Origin: Solenopsis invicta
Lineage: Eukaryota > Arthropoda > Insecta > Hymenoptera > Formicidae
DNA length: 64,000 nt
Assembly: GCF_016802725.1 (NCBI RefSeq)
Contig: NC_052678.1
Location: forward strand, 2,954,501-3,018,500
Reading direction: 5' to 3'
The notes beneath the pieces were generated by a model. It was given only the letters and a program-made list of their open reading frames with translations, was not told where the DNA came from and did no database searches. Below are positions 47,720 to 61,604 of the stretch, piece after piece. Each line of letters starts with the position of its first letter. The stretch's first letter is position 1. Position numbers and translations under genes: made by a program.

Positions 47720-50700
47720 ATACATGTATATAATTTTATATAAATATATAAAATTATATACATGTATATAGATCAATGAACATCGAGTTATATTTATTAA
47801 TCTAAAGGTACGTAATGATTAAAAAAAAATACATATACGCATATTTTTAGCAACATTTGGCAAATTTATATATTTTTTAATTAATTAAAATTGAAATTAA
47901 TGACCTGTAAAAAAATTCATCGTGTTAAAAGTTGCATAAACAGAAAAAACTAACTCACCTAAAAATTTCAAAGTTATATATATAATATGTATATATTTCT
48001 AAAAATATATTTCTAAAAATAAGAACAGTGAAACAGGATAATGACAGGGGCGAATATGCAAAGGCACGTATAGCGCGATGTATGAGCTTGAATCGGCACG
48101 AAGATCCACTTAAGGCCGCCACGTATCCTCGGATCACAGCGAGAATGCCGTCCTCACTGTTTGCCGAGGTTGACACGCGTCATTGAATATAATGTGTATA
48201 CCTTCGTATACATGTAATTTGTTACGAATGGAATCTGCCAGCTTACGCACACACGATATCCTCGCAATGGATAGTTGGATAATAGTCATTTTACGTGAAA
48301 TTGCGAGCCCGAAATAATGTGGACCGTGCAAATAGGGCGCGTTCCTGGAAGGTCGTTAGCGCACCAGATCCAAACGTCATCGCGCCTTACCGTCACGGCG
48401 ATCGAAAGCACTTCAGTAGTCCTCTTCTCTCGCGGATTAGAGGAATTCGTGGAAATTGAAAAAATTCTTCGAAAAACGCGAAGTCGCATTGCGCGTTGCA
48501 TCGCGGCGCACGTTTATAACGCGCGCTCGCAACAGAATACGATCCTGTCGGTGACGGCGCACAGTAATGTTCCAAGTACAAAGGATACGATCTCTTTACT
48601 CTTGGAGACAGCGATGTAAATAATACTTCAATTTCCGGCATTCCGGCTGGGCTCCGCCGTTCAAAAATACTTTCTCGTAGTATGGAAATGAGAAATATCT
48701 CGAATTTCTTCCGCGGGGAGATAATGCTCGCGCCTCCCATCGATATATAAACGCGAGCGATTCCGCCGCGCCGCACACGCATACGCATGTATGACTCATT
48801 TCTGGGTTTTCACTTCAATATTGATTTCTCGATAAAGTCATACATTGTTATCGTACGTCACTGTTACGAATAATACACGAATACACGGCAATGTTTGCTT
48901 TTCGAAGTGTAACAAACGCAGCGATTTTGTAGTATTATCTCGCCTCACGAATTCTCGCGATGCGAAAGCATGCAACTGCACCTAGAGAGATGTGCGATTT
49001 ACGAAATTATGCACCGCGATTGCGATCTTTCTTAAGAATCGCAGCGGATGTGATGTACATCGCATTGCGATTTTTATCCAGAGTCAAGTAATAACTAGTT
49101 AAAAAGTTAAATGATAAAGTTAAAAAGCTAATAACTTTTAGCTTAATTTAGTTAACTTTTAATGAGTTAATTTTTAACTTTAGTTATTTTGGAAATACAT
49201 AACTTCAATTTATTAACTTTTTTCCAAGTTATTGTAAAAATTTACTTCTGTAAAAGAATTATAAAAGAAAAGATACATTCCCACATAAAAAAACAATATT
49301 TCTTTGTTATTTCATATAAACTTAATTAACAAATAAAATTTGTTTGATGATTCACATTATAATTGTTTTGAGTAATCTAATTTCAAAAATTTACGAGTTT
49401 TGATTTAATGAATAATGCTTTTCAAAATTAACTTTTATTTTAACTTAATTTAATCTTAACGTAAATTTCAAGGTTGAAATGATTAGGTTTTCGTTCATGT
49501 AACTTTAAGTTAAAATTAAATTAACTTTATGAGTCATTATCTTTAACTTAATTTAATTAAAAAATATATTATTAATACTTACCCAACTCTGTTTTTAGGA
49601 AAAATAATTTTGCTGTCGTAGCAAAATTGTTTTTGCTATTGCATATATTTCGTAGCAGCGACAAAATTTAATTGATACACTTAATTTAAAAAATTACTCG
49701 TTTAATAGAACAGAATCTGTTTTATTGCTAAAATAGAAAAAAATTGTTGAGTGTATTTATTTTTGCAATTAGGTTAATATGTGAAAGTAAAATAATATAG
49801 GGTTATTTCACGCGATTTCAACCAGTTTAGAATTAATTGCATAGGCAGAGACTTCCTTATGGAGGGTATGGAGCTTTCCACACCCAGTGCTCCCCGTGTG
49901 GAATTTTACAGAATTTGGAGATAAGAATAAGAACAACAAATTTGAGGTGTTCCGTCTTCCATTGTTTCTATATTTTTCTAGGCTTTCAAAAATGAGAAAA
50001 TTGTAAAAAATGTCCACAAATATACAAATTATAATAACTAATACATAATTATAATTATAATAACTAATACAACACTCAAGTTATTATTTTGAATTAGAAA
50101 AAAAATAAATATTAAACTATTTATAAACATATACAAATATTCATTTACAATGAATAGCATGCATTTCATTTATGTCGTAAATAAAAACTTATGTACGTTT
50201 AAAACATGTGCCCTTGATACGTAATAACTTTATGTAATTTCTTTGCCATAAAAGACATTTTTAAATTTTCACGTATAAAGAGACCCAAATTTCAATTATT
50301 AGTTAAATCATGTCTAATTTTAAAAATAAGTATTCAATAATCAGAACCAAATGTATGTTCATAATATTTAAATCATGTGATAAATATAATTTTTGTTTTA
50401 TTATTTTCCCATATAAATATTTAATAAATAAATATTTAATTTTAATTACAAATGCGACTTTAAATTGCATTTGTGATTTTAAATTGTAAATGTGATTTAA
50501 AATTGTGTATGATTTTGTAATTAAGGATTCAGTTATATCATGTTGTGATTAAAAAAAGAAATCGCAGTACTAGCGATATAAATCACAAAATCGCACATCT
50601 CTATCTGCACCCGGCAAAATCGATAATAATCGTGTGAGACAGAAGCATATATAAGAATGCTAACGAATCACGGCTGTCTATTTTTGCGAAGAAAACCATT

Positions 50701-53700
50701 ATTGAGAATTGCTCCTCAGAGTGACACAATTTACAGATATAATGGAGAATACTATATGGAAAGAATTACTCTTATTTCCTTCTATTTTATTAAGCTTAAT
50801 AGCTTTCAGCGGTAGCTTTTAACGATGGAAAATGAAGTCTGTGGGAGTGGAATAAAACTATTCTTCAATTACTAACTTGAAATTAACTTGAAACAAGTTT
50901 TAATTTTTAAATTGTTTTAAATTTACTTTTATTTAATAAATCAAGAAATATTTTCCTTCTGTTCTCTTCTCTTCTAAAGTATTTCAATATTGCTGAAAGT
51001 TATCCAATCAGCAAACAATGTTTTCAAAAGTATTTTTTTTTTTATATTTTTGGAAAACATTTGGAAATGTAAATTTTGAAAACATCAGAAATACTAAGAT
51101 AATACATATGAAAAAATACATATAATAATATTGTAATCTGAAAAGTATCCTGAAAAATTATTTTAGATTTTTTTTCTGAATTTTGTTTGGAAATTTTCAA
51201 GCGATCAACATCTTTCAGCCTGGATCGTCATTAACGTTGCTTGACTTCTGCAATCGGGATGATGATTCATGAAGATATAATTAAAACATTTTTATAAATA
51301 TAAAGTTATAGTTCTTACCGATTTTTATGAGGAGTATAGCATCTGCATCTGAAATTTTCTGATTTGGAAATTTTCTCTTACTTGTTTGAATAAGAAACAC
51401 AATCAAAACGCATAACTGAAAAGAGCCGCTATAATACAATAATTAAATTATATGTATATGAAAAATTTTTTACCGGATTATTTCAAATCATTATTTTAAA
51501 TAAATAGTTAATAAAATAAATAAATATTGAATTAATATTGAATAAATGCTAAAAAATATTCTTTTAATTTATCATTTTAAACAAATAATTAAAATAAGTT
51601 TATTTAAAATTAATATTGAATAATTGATAAATAAATATTTAATAAGCATCTAAGAATTATTATTTTTACAAATAAATTGTGCAATATATAATTAATAAAA
51701 GTAAATATAAAAAAAAACATTTAACAAACATTACTGATTGAAAAAAAGATCAATTTGTCGACTTAACATAAAAACATCATTAATAATCTTCCACGTTGTA
51801 GAAACTTATTTGTTTTATTATTACTTGAAATTATCAATTTCAATCGAAATACTACAAATTTCTTTTAACTAAAAAAAAAAATTTCTTTTAGCTAAAAGTC
51901 TTAACATCTTAACATGTTATTTAAAGGGTCTTCTTTTGATTTCCTTCTTATTCATATTTTTTATTGAACAATGTTATTTTAACTTTGGAATGTAAAAATG
52001 TAAATAATGATTATTATGTTAATATGTTCTGTAATCAAATCATAGCGTGGAAACTGTACAAACTGCTAAGTAAACAGTTGAAATAATCTATATGAATAAA
52101 CGAAATTTGAAAAAGTGAAATGTTCACGGTTATCTGTAAAGCGATACGTTTATCGTAATATTATAATTATCAAATTAGGACAAATGGTCTTGATCTTTCG
52201 ACACAATTGAAACAACATCCCGGATGTAGACCGAAATAAAAATGTTAAAGGTTAAAACCTTTTTCGAAGGTTTCTTTTTATTAATAAATCAGATAACACG
52301 ACTTATCATCGAGCCTTAGTATTTTGATATTAAATGGATTTAAATTGAATTTTAGAGGTAATCAGAGATAATTTTTTGAATACTGCGTTCGAAAGCAACT
52401 ATCCTAGAATAATTCGCGGAAAATCTTCTCTCCATTCGCGCCATTCACACGCGTGTTTTCTTTCAGTTTTTGTGCGTTGAATGACGTTGGTCTTCTAAAC
52501 CGTAGGCGTAAAGTTAAAAAAACACGGGCCTGGATTGTTTTCAAGTAATCTGCATCGAAATGCTCCGACGGCTGACCACGGATATCAAGGGAGTAAAATT
52601 GTCTGGTACAAATTTTGAGACAGCTTCGTATTATTTTTCAAATTTTTCTAAAACGAGATGCGTGACTCATCACACGATTTGATTTGGTTTGTCTAGGCTC
52701 GTATAGATTCGTCACAAGTTCGACTTACAAAAAAACAATAAAATTGCGATCTCACGATTAGTTTCTACATAGAGGCTCTAATTTTCTACGATCTGCCATG
52801 ATTTGATGAGGAAATACGTGCCGCACAGTGATCGCACTTTAATCTAAGTAATTAACACAGATTTACATTTAGTTTGGTTGAATCAAACAACATGTCTCTA
52901 TGAATCCTGTATTTAATGCAAAACTCAATTGCAATAAGCTGCGACAAACGTTAAATTTTGTATACGATGCGACGTTTCGTATGATGATTTTATAATGACG
53001 TTAATTTATAATCTCCTTAGATTAGACAACATTTGATTTTGTTTAGTGTTTATATATTTATATAATATTTATATAGTATTTTAATAACTTGTAAGGTTTT
53101 TAGTTAATTGTTAAAAATTTTCTCTCCTAATTTCATATTTCAAAAAAATGTTAACAAAAATTGTGCGAAATAATATGCTAAAGAAGAACGTGTTTGTTTA
53201 TTTAACTTTGCGACACCAATTAAAATTTAAAAAGCTGAGAAACTTGTAAATTTAATTATATCTTTTTTAGAGTTTTGGCTAGTTTTGCCAAAATTTCACT
53301 ACCATGCTCCGTAGAAACAAGAGCCGTGGATCACGCTCAAAGTGCTATTGACGTCGTTCTATCTTCATCGATCATTAAACGTAAAACAAAGCATAAAGAA
53401 AGAAAGAGAAAGAAATATCAATATTTATTACGTGCTTTAGAGTAAGACCCCCTCAAGTAGACGACCACTTACAAAAAAAATTATATATTTAATAATATTT
53501 TTGCTCTACAATTAGCTAAAATCAAGTAGCAAGCAAACTTTATTTGACGTCATTTTAATACCAGTTTATTATCTGGAAAGTTATAGAAATTTTAAAATTA
53601 AAGGTTTCTTAAATTTTTTCCTTTTTTTCTCCTAATCAACGACAAAGAATTTTTATGATAAACCATACGATTAACGCACTAAAGAAAAATTTGTTATATC

Positions 53701-54030
53701 TAAGTAAATGTATTTATTTTAACATTATTTTATTCATTAAAAAGGGTACTTTTTAAGTTTAAAAATAAATTATTTTATACTAGTTAATATTTATTTAAAT
53801 CAAGGAAATGATGTTAAAATAATTATATTAATTTTACGTTTCGCAAATAATTCTGTGTGCATCAGTAGCACTTTTTTTGGTGAGAAAAACACAAAAGGCA
53901 GAGGCAAATATTTTCTTTATTTGTTTCCATTTTCAATCGCGTTAACTGTCAAGTTATATTAACAATTGGCTTGCCATACGTAAATTGTTAATAGAGATGC
54001 CAATTTACAAAAACCATGAACGTTTCTGCT
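47720..54030. other. Long spacer, mostly AT-rich, no gene assigned
   Basis: 48000-49050 is a GC-richer island. Its minus strand has TTTATATA at 48754-48747, a 131-codon frame (48393-48788) and a GTAAGG donor directly after, at 48385-48390. This could be an untranslated first exon of a minus-strand gene, but the frame has no recognisable domain and no signal peptide. The rest (49050-54000) is AT-rich without repeats I could define. Confidence 0.35.
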
Positions 54031-55138
54031 TATAAAATTGTACTAACAATAAGGCACGTGCATTGACATCTATTTGCATCGGATTGAAATTTTTCTTTAG
54101 AAGAAACTTAATTTTAACTATAAATGTAATGAAAGTTGATTTTATCGCATTTGTAACATGTCTAACAAAACATAGGTACGGAAGTGTCGTCCTCCAATTT
54201 TCACGAGCCTTTAATATGTTGTAATACGGATCAAAATAAGGGACACATATTCTTTTTATACGTACCAGTTTATACGTGCCGTCAGTTTTTACTTTTAGAG
54301 GGTAAAACATCCCTTTGAAAAAAATCAGTATATTTTTCGAAGCGAATGTCGTCGAAACTATAAAAAAACAATCAGAAAAAATATTCCGAAAATTGAATAG
54401 CTTGAAGAGTATTTTATAACAATGATAAATTTTTTTTTTTTTTAATTTAAATTCTGGTATCTTTCCTTGTAAGTACAATTTAGCGAATCTTGGTTTTGGA
54501 CGCCTCTAACTTTGGCTGCCTGCGTGATACGCACGCACGTATTGCTCGCTAGGCACGCCGTTGCACAGACTGTCGGTAGATCGATCACGAATCTAAGGGT
54601 TCGCACCATCAATCAATATTATAATAATTAAACATCGTCGCGCATCTCAAAAACAAAAACAATTCTCGTTCAATTTTAAGTAGTAGTCTCACGACACGTA
54701 GCTTGTCAAGATAGTTGACCATAGTTTGGGTCTTGTGCCGCGTAGAATCCCCCGTCAAACCGTGGGACCGCAATTTAATACATTTGTTACAGAAATCATT
54801 TTAAATAAGACCGTACCTATTAAATTAGAATTTAATAAAACGGCTCTCATTATTAGTATACGCGCTGCCGGTAAATTACTATGCGAAAATGAATATATAA
54901 AGCTGATGGTAACAAACACACGAAAGTACTCCCTCTCTCTTTACGATGTTGATCATATTCTAAATCCAGATCGAAATATAAGACACATATTGTTTTTATA
55001 CGTACCCATAATGCACTTTTCGAAGGTAGAATACTCCTTTGAAAAAAATCAGTTTTTTTCTTTCGAAACGAATAACGGGGAGAAAAGATATTAAAAAATG
55101 TTGTAAATAAAAGTGAAATAGTTTCAATGGTACTTTAC
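54031..55138 (+). pseudogene. Two related ORF fragments in tandem, unknown family
   Basis: The plus-strand frame 54726-55094 is open for about 122 codons (IRHILFLYVPIMHFSKVEYS near its end) but starts at TTG, with no ATG and no clear exon ends. About 770 bases to the left the plus strand carries a diverged copy of its 3' part: GACACATATTCTTTTTATAC (54241) against GACACATATTGTTTTTATAC (54981), and CCTTTGAAAAAAATCAGT in both. The left copy has stops in all frames. The 157-codon minus-strand frame 54005-54478 is therefore antisense to a dead copy. I do not recognise the family. Confidence 0.4.
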
Positions 55139-55650
55139 AATGTTTTCAGATTTCTAAAAAAAATGTTAGAATTTTTTATATACTTCTATCACTCGCTTCT
55201 TTTTCTGTAATTCAAAAAATTGTTTTCGTCCAAATAAAAGGATATTTTGTGCCGAGTGCCTATCATGTGTAACAGTCGTATTCCGAAATGTGAACAAATC
55301 GGAAAATAGGCGGGAAGACTTCCAAACCCGCGCTGTTCCTATCCGCTATCTCGCACAATACGCTACACATTCTTTTTTCACTTTTTCGTAAAAAGAAATG
55401 TCAATTACTACAGATACACAGGATACGTAACTATGACAATATATAATAACAACGACGATAAAATAATCAAATAATAATATTAATTATTTACGTAACGATA
55501 GTTATATCTTGTACAACACATCTCATCCGAGGGACGTCGCATGAACGTCGCGATATCATATGGATGTCACATTGATGTGCTGTGTGGAGTGTTTCTTAGC
55601 CTTTTCGTTAGGAAACGATAGAGTAACTTGGGGTATTATGGAAAAGATGG

Positions 55651-56063
55651 CTCCAATCAAAGGAGTGGTTAATATCAAATTAAAAATATAATTTGTTATT
55701 TGCACAAAATGTCTTGATGTCAGTACAACAAAATTTTATAGATCGTATTGTTATTGTAGTCAAATTTTATTTTAGCATTTTGTACCTTAATAAAATTGTT
55801 GATTTTAATAAGGTTTCTAAAAACGGTAAAGTTAAATTATTATTTAAGAGAATTTTTATAATTCTAAATTTTTTGGTAAAGAAATGAAATGGAACAGCAA
55901 AGCTACTCTGATCTATATGTATATGGTTCCGATTTTGTGGCATAACGAATGTTATGAAAAATATGACAAATGCTTTTCTGAGAAAGTCTTGTGCAACAAA
56001 CTAATAATAATAATAATAATGTTGTTAATAACTTAAAAAACAACTAAGAAGTTTAAACTATAT
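55651..56063 (+). repeat. Duplicated 410-bp module, copy 2
   Basis: Nearly identical to 33466-33879. Here it is flanked on both sides by the motif GAGTAA(C/A)TTGGGGTATTATGG (55621 and 56065), which is missing around the first copy. Confidence 0.8.
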
Positions 56064-56902
56064 AGAGTAAATTGGGGTATTATGGCTATAGTTTGTAATT
56101 TCTTCAGTAATTGCTAAATAGTGCATTTTTATAGTCATTCTGAAAGATAATCAATGTTTACAGTATTTTATATGCGTACATTATTCAAAACAATCTTATT
56201 CTGAATATTATATAATACTTTTACTTTTGACTACCTGCAAAGTTTTGCATGTGTCCTCTAAAAGCTGTTATAACGTCGAATAAGTTACTGTTAAACTATC
56301 ATAATCAACGTTACGTATGTAATAAAGGAACCTAAATTGTAACAGGACTTATAATTTGTGCATTTATTTTCACTATTTATTTAAATACACTATGATCATC
56401 TTTTTCTTACAATTTGACCAAGATGGCTCACTTTGTTTGTTCATACATTGTTTTTCTTTAAATTATAAAAATCTGTTTTTTTTCCTTACTTCAAAAGAAT
56501 TATAATTGTTATGTTATTATTGCAATATCAAATTTTAAAATTTTTATATTACTATTGCAATATTATAATTATAACTAAGTCACATATAATAATATATATT
56601 TTATTACTTTTAGAAAATGTTATACCTGTTTTTAACATAAAACGTGTATAACTAACTGTCTCATAATACTCTATCTTTTCCTTAAAATTTTGATAAGATG
56701 GCCAATGCATATGTTATATATTATTTGTATTTTGTTAATATTTGATTTCTAATAAGTGTTTTCTCTTTAAATTCAATAGTATTATTAACTTTAAGATTCA
56801 GTGAAGTGATATGTCAAACATTATTAAAAAATAACAAAAATAAAAATGCGTTTTTTGCATTTTGAAAAACTATGGCCATCTTACCCGAGTTTACCCTATA
56901 TA
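56061..56902. mobile_element. 842-bp TIR element
   Basis: The left end TATAGAGTAAATTGGGGTAT, then TATGGCTATAG, pairs with the right end CTATGGCCATCTTACCCGAG, then TTTACCCTATA. A third copy of the end motif at 55619-55650 suggests an older, truncated copy just upstream with the duplicated module between. No coding frame. Confidence 0.6.
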
Positions 56903-57048
56903 CAGAATGTTCCACAAAATATGGAACATAGTAATAATAGTATTCCCAATTCTCAAATACGAAAGAGAGTAAAATAAAAACTTAATTAAATTAATTAAGT
57001 AAAACTATAAATAAACGAATGCTGTACAAGTCAAAAATTATAAAATGT

Positions 57049-57250
57049 AAATACAGCTTTTTTGAACGAATTTTAAGTGCGCTTTAAGCGCTAGAAAATG
57101 GCATTTTTCCTGCACTGGTCTTATAATAATCTATGCTTATAAAGCGCCTTTACTAGTAGATTTTGAAAGCGCTTTTAAAGCGCTAAAAAAGCTTTCATTT
57201 CCCGCAGTAGCGTTTTTTAGCGCTTTTCCGGCGCTGCTGTGCTACGTGGG
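57049..57250. repeat. Cluster of AGCGCT-type palindromes
   Basis: At least five AGCGC(T/C) or GGCGCT words with AAA/TTT flanks (TAAGCGCTAG, AAAGCGCCTT, GAAAGCGCTTTTAAAGCGCT, TTAGCGCTTTT, CCGGCGCTGC) occur within 200 bases of otherwise AT-rich DNA, ending GCTACGTGGG. Possibly a small mobile element with internal repeats, or a protein-binding cluster. Confidence 0.5.
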
Positions 57251-57254
57251 TAAA

Positions 57255-58565
57255 GATCTTAAGATATTCGTTGTACACTAAAGAAGACTGTTAATTAAAA
57301 ATCAAAAGGTTTGTTTATTATATTTAATTAATAATGCTTTCGTTTGACCTTTGCGTTATAACGCCTGGTACGGTTTTTAAGTCCGTTTCCTGTTTGTAAT
57401 TTTTATTTGAATTAATTTTTGTTTGCTACGTGGCATACTACAAATATTTTGTACAAACTGATAGGATATATAATATGCAAAGATCCACAAGATTACAATA
57501 ATACACACTTTATTTTATGTGAAAATTCTTCGCAAATGGATACTGCTGTTATCTATTCTATTGTGGCAGTCAGAGCCTTTAAACTTTCATATAATTTGTT
57601 GTAGACAGCGTTAGTGGTGCCCTCACGAAGTAGATGCCCTTGAAATCGGAACTGAATATCGATTCCTATATTCAGTCGATAAAAGTATGCGGAATCTGGA
57701 TGCAAATAGAAAATAAATTTAAAAATGACAAGGAGAAAAATAAATTGTTCTTGTTATAAAACTTATTTTAGACATAATTACCTTATACAATATTTCATCA
57801 TTCCGAAATTCTTATTATTGATTTTTAATGATAAACATTTTTATTATTTTTTTTTAAATATCTTTTCGACATTCTATTCGCCTCATTATAAAATAAAATT
57901 AATAAATATTTTTTCTCGCATTTTTCCACTTAAGATATTAACAAATTTACACCTTTCTAATATAAAATGATGTGCTATTTTTTTGGTTATGACATTTTTT
58001 ATAGTAAGACAATTTTTTAAAGTAGAACATTTGGTTGTGTTTTAAAATGCTTTCAAGTTAATTTAACAATTTTATTTATATGTCTGCTTATTTTGATATA
58101 ATTAATAATTTTACAACATCTTTTTCTTCTCTTTGAAGTTGCCAAAGTAGTGCAAATGTTTTTATTTAAAGCATAATTTGTATATAAATTTTTAACTTTA
58201 TTTTGTATTGTAAAATGTCATTTGAAACATACAAATAATGCATAATATACCTAAAGACAAAGAGATGCTCGTTTCGTGTCAGACTACTGCGCATTCCCAC
58301 CACTTTTGTCAAAGCTTACGTGTAACTCGTATGAAGTAGAAACGAATATGATCGTTTGGCCGCGATTTATTCAAATTCGATTACTTGGTTTGTATAATAT
58401 AACCTTATTGAATATAATTTTTAAAAAATTGATTATTGAATTATTTTTCGCATGCAAATACAATGCCTTGTAACGTGAAAGGTTAAGTTAAATGTCCTAT
58501 TTTCAACATCGTGTATGTAATAATTTAAAAGTATTTGTTTTCGCAGATGCTCCGCATCTTCTTAA
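57255..58565. other. AT-rich spacer, no gene
   Basis: The open frames at 57419-57604, 57725-57970 and 58276-58473 are short and Phe/Ile/Asn/Lys-rich because of base composition. No motif seen. Confidence 0.5.
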
Positions 58566-58568
58566 CAT

Positions 58569-58755
58569 AATACATATATAAATTAGAATAAATATAATTC
58601 TCTTTTATTATTGCGTTGTTACATATTGATAAGTTAATAACTGTAAAAATATTCCATTAACTTAAAGGAAACAATACATATATAAATTAGAACGAATATA
58701 ATTCTTTTGTTATTGCGTTGTTACATATTGATAAGTTAATAATTGTAATAAAGTT
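58569..58755 (+). repeat. Two-unit tandem duplication, about 105-base period
   Basis: ATACATATATAAATTAGAA recurs at 58570 and 58676, and both units continue to TATTGCGTTGTTACATATTG, then ATAAGTTAATAA. The copies differ at a few sites. Confidence 0.8.
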
Positions 58756-59727
58756 AAAATATATTAATACATTTCATTAAATTTACATACATTAGAAGTA
58801 CATATGTGTAATAAATTTAATTTAGTTTAACAAAAGCAATAAATTTAAAAAAAAGAGAAAAAAGGGAAAGAAAAAAAAAGCGACATAAAAAGATGATTAT
58901 TTTCATTAATTATTAAATTTCTTTAAAGTACTGAAAAATTTTCTTTTTATTATTTAATTACATTACACATACATATGCAAAACATACATATTTTGATTAA
59001 AATGATTGAGATGTGCGTACTAATATTAGTTAAGCTCACGTGCTCATTCCTGATTTAATAAAACAATTTTTAAGCAATTACCAAACAAACTCATTCCAGA
59101 GTTGGCAAGACCAGTTAAGTCCTGATAAAGTCCTTGCGCCATGCCTTAAGGAGCATTCTGCGCGATTCTTCCTGTCGCTGAAGATGTTCCTGAAAATCAT
59201 AGACAAAAACAAAAACAGATGTCGAAATTACTAATAAAAAATCTATCTTTTAAATATTTGCATAATAATAACAAAATTGAAATTAATTATTAATCAATTT
59301 TTTTAATTATTTAAAATTAATTATTTTTAATAATATAATGTTTTTTCAAAATGTCTGCTTAAAATGCTTTCATAAATAACTATTACGGAATCGCTGTGTA
59401 AAATTGCCGCTTAGTGCGACGTAGAGTCCCTAGGGACTAGTGCGTTAACTTTGACAAAATCCTGATTGGTGCTTTCGGAAATATGCGCAAGAGCATACCC
59501 TTGTCTTTATTCCATGCATTTGACAAAGCTCATTTAAGTCTGAAGTTGCTATGAATATTTTGTATATATATATAACTGAATTTGTATACATACATACATA
59601 TGCTCGGACTAAAAAATGAAATAGATATATATTTGAAGTTTGGCAAAAGTGAGATATGTTTAGAAAGCAAAGAGTACGTCTGTATTTAAAATATAATTAA
59701 TTAAATATTTAAATAGATATCTAACAT

Positions 59728-61600
59728 GTCGTACAAATCTCTTCAAGAAGTTTGGAAAAAAAAACAGCAAAATACTCGATTGAAAGCATTTCTAAGAAAT
59801 AGAATGTTATCCGTCCAAGACACTCAGATAATAATGTCAAATAGCCAAGGTAGGTTTTACTTTTGACACATAATTCGTTACTATTACGTATAACACACTA
59901 AAAAAAATTACTATTAGTTAATTCATTACATAGCGAGTAAAGTTACAAGTTACAATTTTTGACTGAATAATGAGTAATGGTAATGAATATTTATCAGAAC
60001 TGATTTCTTATTCTGGTCTTATCGCTACTATTATAAAAAAATTGTGACGTCATTACAAAATCGTTATTACAAAATAGTGACGGTAACGGTAACGGCATTA
60101 CTTATGCTTGATTATTTTCTATTCGTCTTACGTTAATTTTCAATAAAAATTTGAAATCAACGTTTTTCTATATGGGGATTACTATAAATATGCAAAAATT
60201 TTTGCCAATACTGGTATAGAGCTCCTAAAGCACCTCCTCATTTCTTGGAAGCTATAAACGCTGTAGTGTATTAATACTAATAAAAAATGATTTGTTTAGA
60301 TAATTAAAAAGATATAGGAACCCGTAGTCTATTTATAACCCTTTTTTATATAAAATCTGCTACAAATAAATTTTTGAAAAAAGATAATACAATTTGCACG
60401 ATTTTCTTTGGCAAATTGCATAATTTAAACGATAGTGAGTGTATTATAGATAATATTAGATCATTTTATATGTTTGTAACTTTCTGAAACTATTTCGTTT
60501 ATATTTTTCTTTGTCATATTTTCCTTACAGTGCGGTTTGAAACATGAAATTGTGTAGCGTAAACCGGTTCTCCGAAAATAGACAATAAGAAATAATATAA
60601 GAAGAAATATTATTCAAAAACAAAGTGGTACGTCAGTATTGGTAACTTTCTCCTCTAATGAATAAAATAAACGTATTCAGATTTATTATAAAAATGTGCA
60701 TGTTATGTAGGAACATAAATACAGTTGATGCCGATTATGAAAATGAAAGGAGCATTCATCGTCATAACAGCCGATGAAGATATTAATTCAGTTTCCAAAG
60801 AAAGTGATTCGGTGACGTTCCTAACAATGTTTTCTAACGATATGTTTTCTAATAGTAGAACAGAAGGTGATATTATATTTTGTTTAGTGATTATAATACC
60901 TACACAGTTGAAAGTAAGCAAAATTTAACGTAATGTAGCAGAAACAAATTTCAAACGGGTATTAAATATATTTAATGTTACGAAAAGTGCACTAAATTTC
61001 ACGCATATATTTTTCAGTTATATGTGCATTAATATAATTTAAATGTGTGTATACATTAAATTTAATGTGCTATGTGTGCTTTAAAAATACACATTAAGTT
61101 TTATAACATTTTTAAAAGTGTACAAGGCCATGTAGCACTCAAATTTTTCAGAAATATCTCAGGAATATTTCAACTCAAAAAATAAATTATTTCAGAAAGA
61201 TTTCGAAATATATCTGTAACATTTCAGAGTAATCTTTGGAATAGTAAGATATCTGTAAAAGAAATTTAGAAATAGGGCTGTAATATATTATCTCGTTTAT
61301 GTTTAACACCTAACAGTATATTTCCTAACAATATTCTTGACAGTATTTAATTTCGAAGATAGAAATAATAATTATGATCAAGATGACCAAAATGAAGATA
61401 AAGGTGATGATGAAAATATCAATCAAAATTGCATCCAAAATGAACCGTTCTATGGTGCTGAAATAATTGTTGGGGATAGTATAATACTAATTCTATCTGT
61501 TTTTTTGATCATAGTTGTATAATGCCATGCATTGCTGATATTACGCGGAATATAGTTTCCGTCCAAGGATAAGCATAACGCATTATTTGCTTTCGCCAGC
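59728..61600 (+). pseudogene. Broken multi-exon gene resembling a mobile-element protein
   Basis: The ATG at 59728 opens 41 codons (MSYKSLQEVWKKKQQNTRLK onward) to a GTAGGT donor at 59851. A second segment from 60723 (after AAATACAG) reads VDADYENERSIHRHNS, hits a stop, then continues in another frame with SVSKESDSVTFLTMFSND. A third segment after TTCTTGACAG (61344) is acidic (DQDDQNEDKGDDENI) and ends with PFYGAEIIVGDSIILILSVF, then shifts frame to HSCIMPCIADI. The order basic N-terminus, acidic linker, then a GDSIxLILSxF.RHxxT.xxxADI block recalls a repeated mobile-element protein of arthropod genomes, from memory. At least two frameshifts make it non-functional. Confidence 0.4.
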
Positions 61601-61604
61601 TGTG

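Noticed and set aside
48393..48788. 131-codon minus-strand ORF just downstream of a TATA-like box
   Set aside because: No signal peptide or domain, and ORFs of this size are open on both strands throughout the island. It is noted only as a possible untranslated first exon.
54005..54478. 157-codon minus-strand ORF
   Set aside because: It is antisense to a degraded plus-strand copy of the 54726-55094 frame, so its openness is a by-product.
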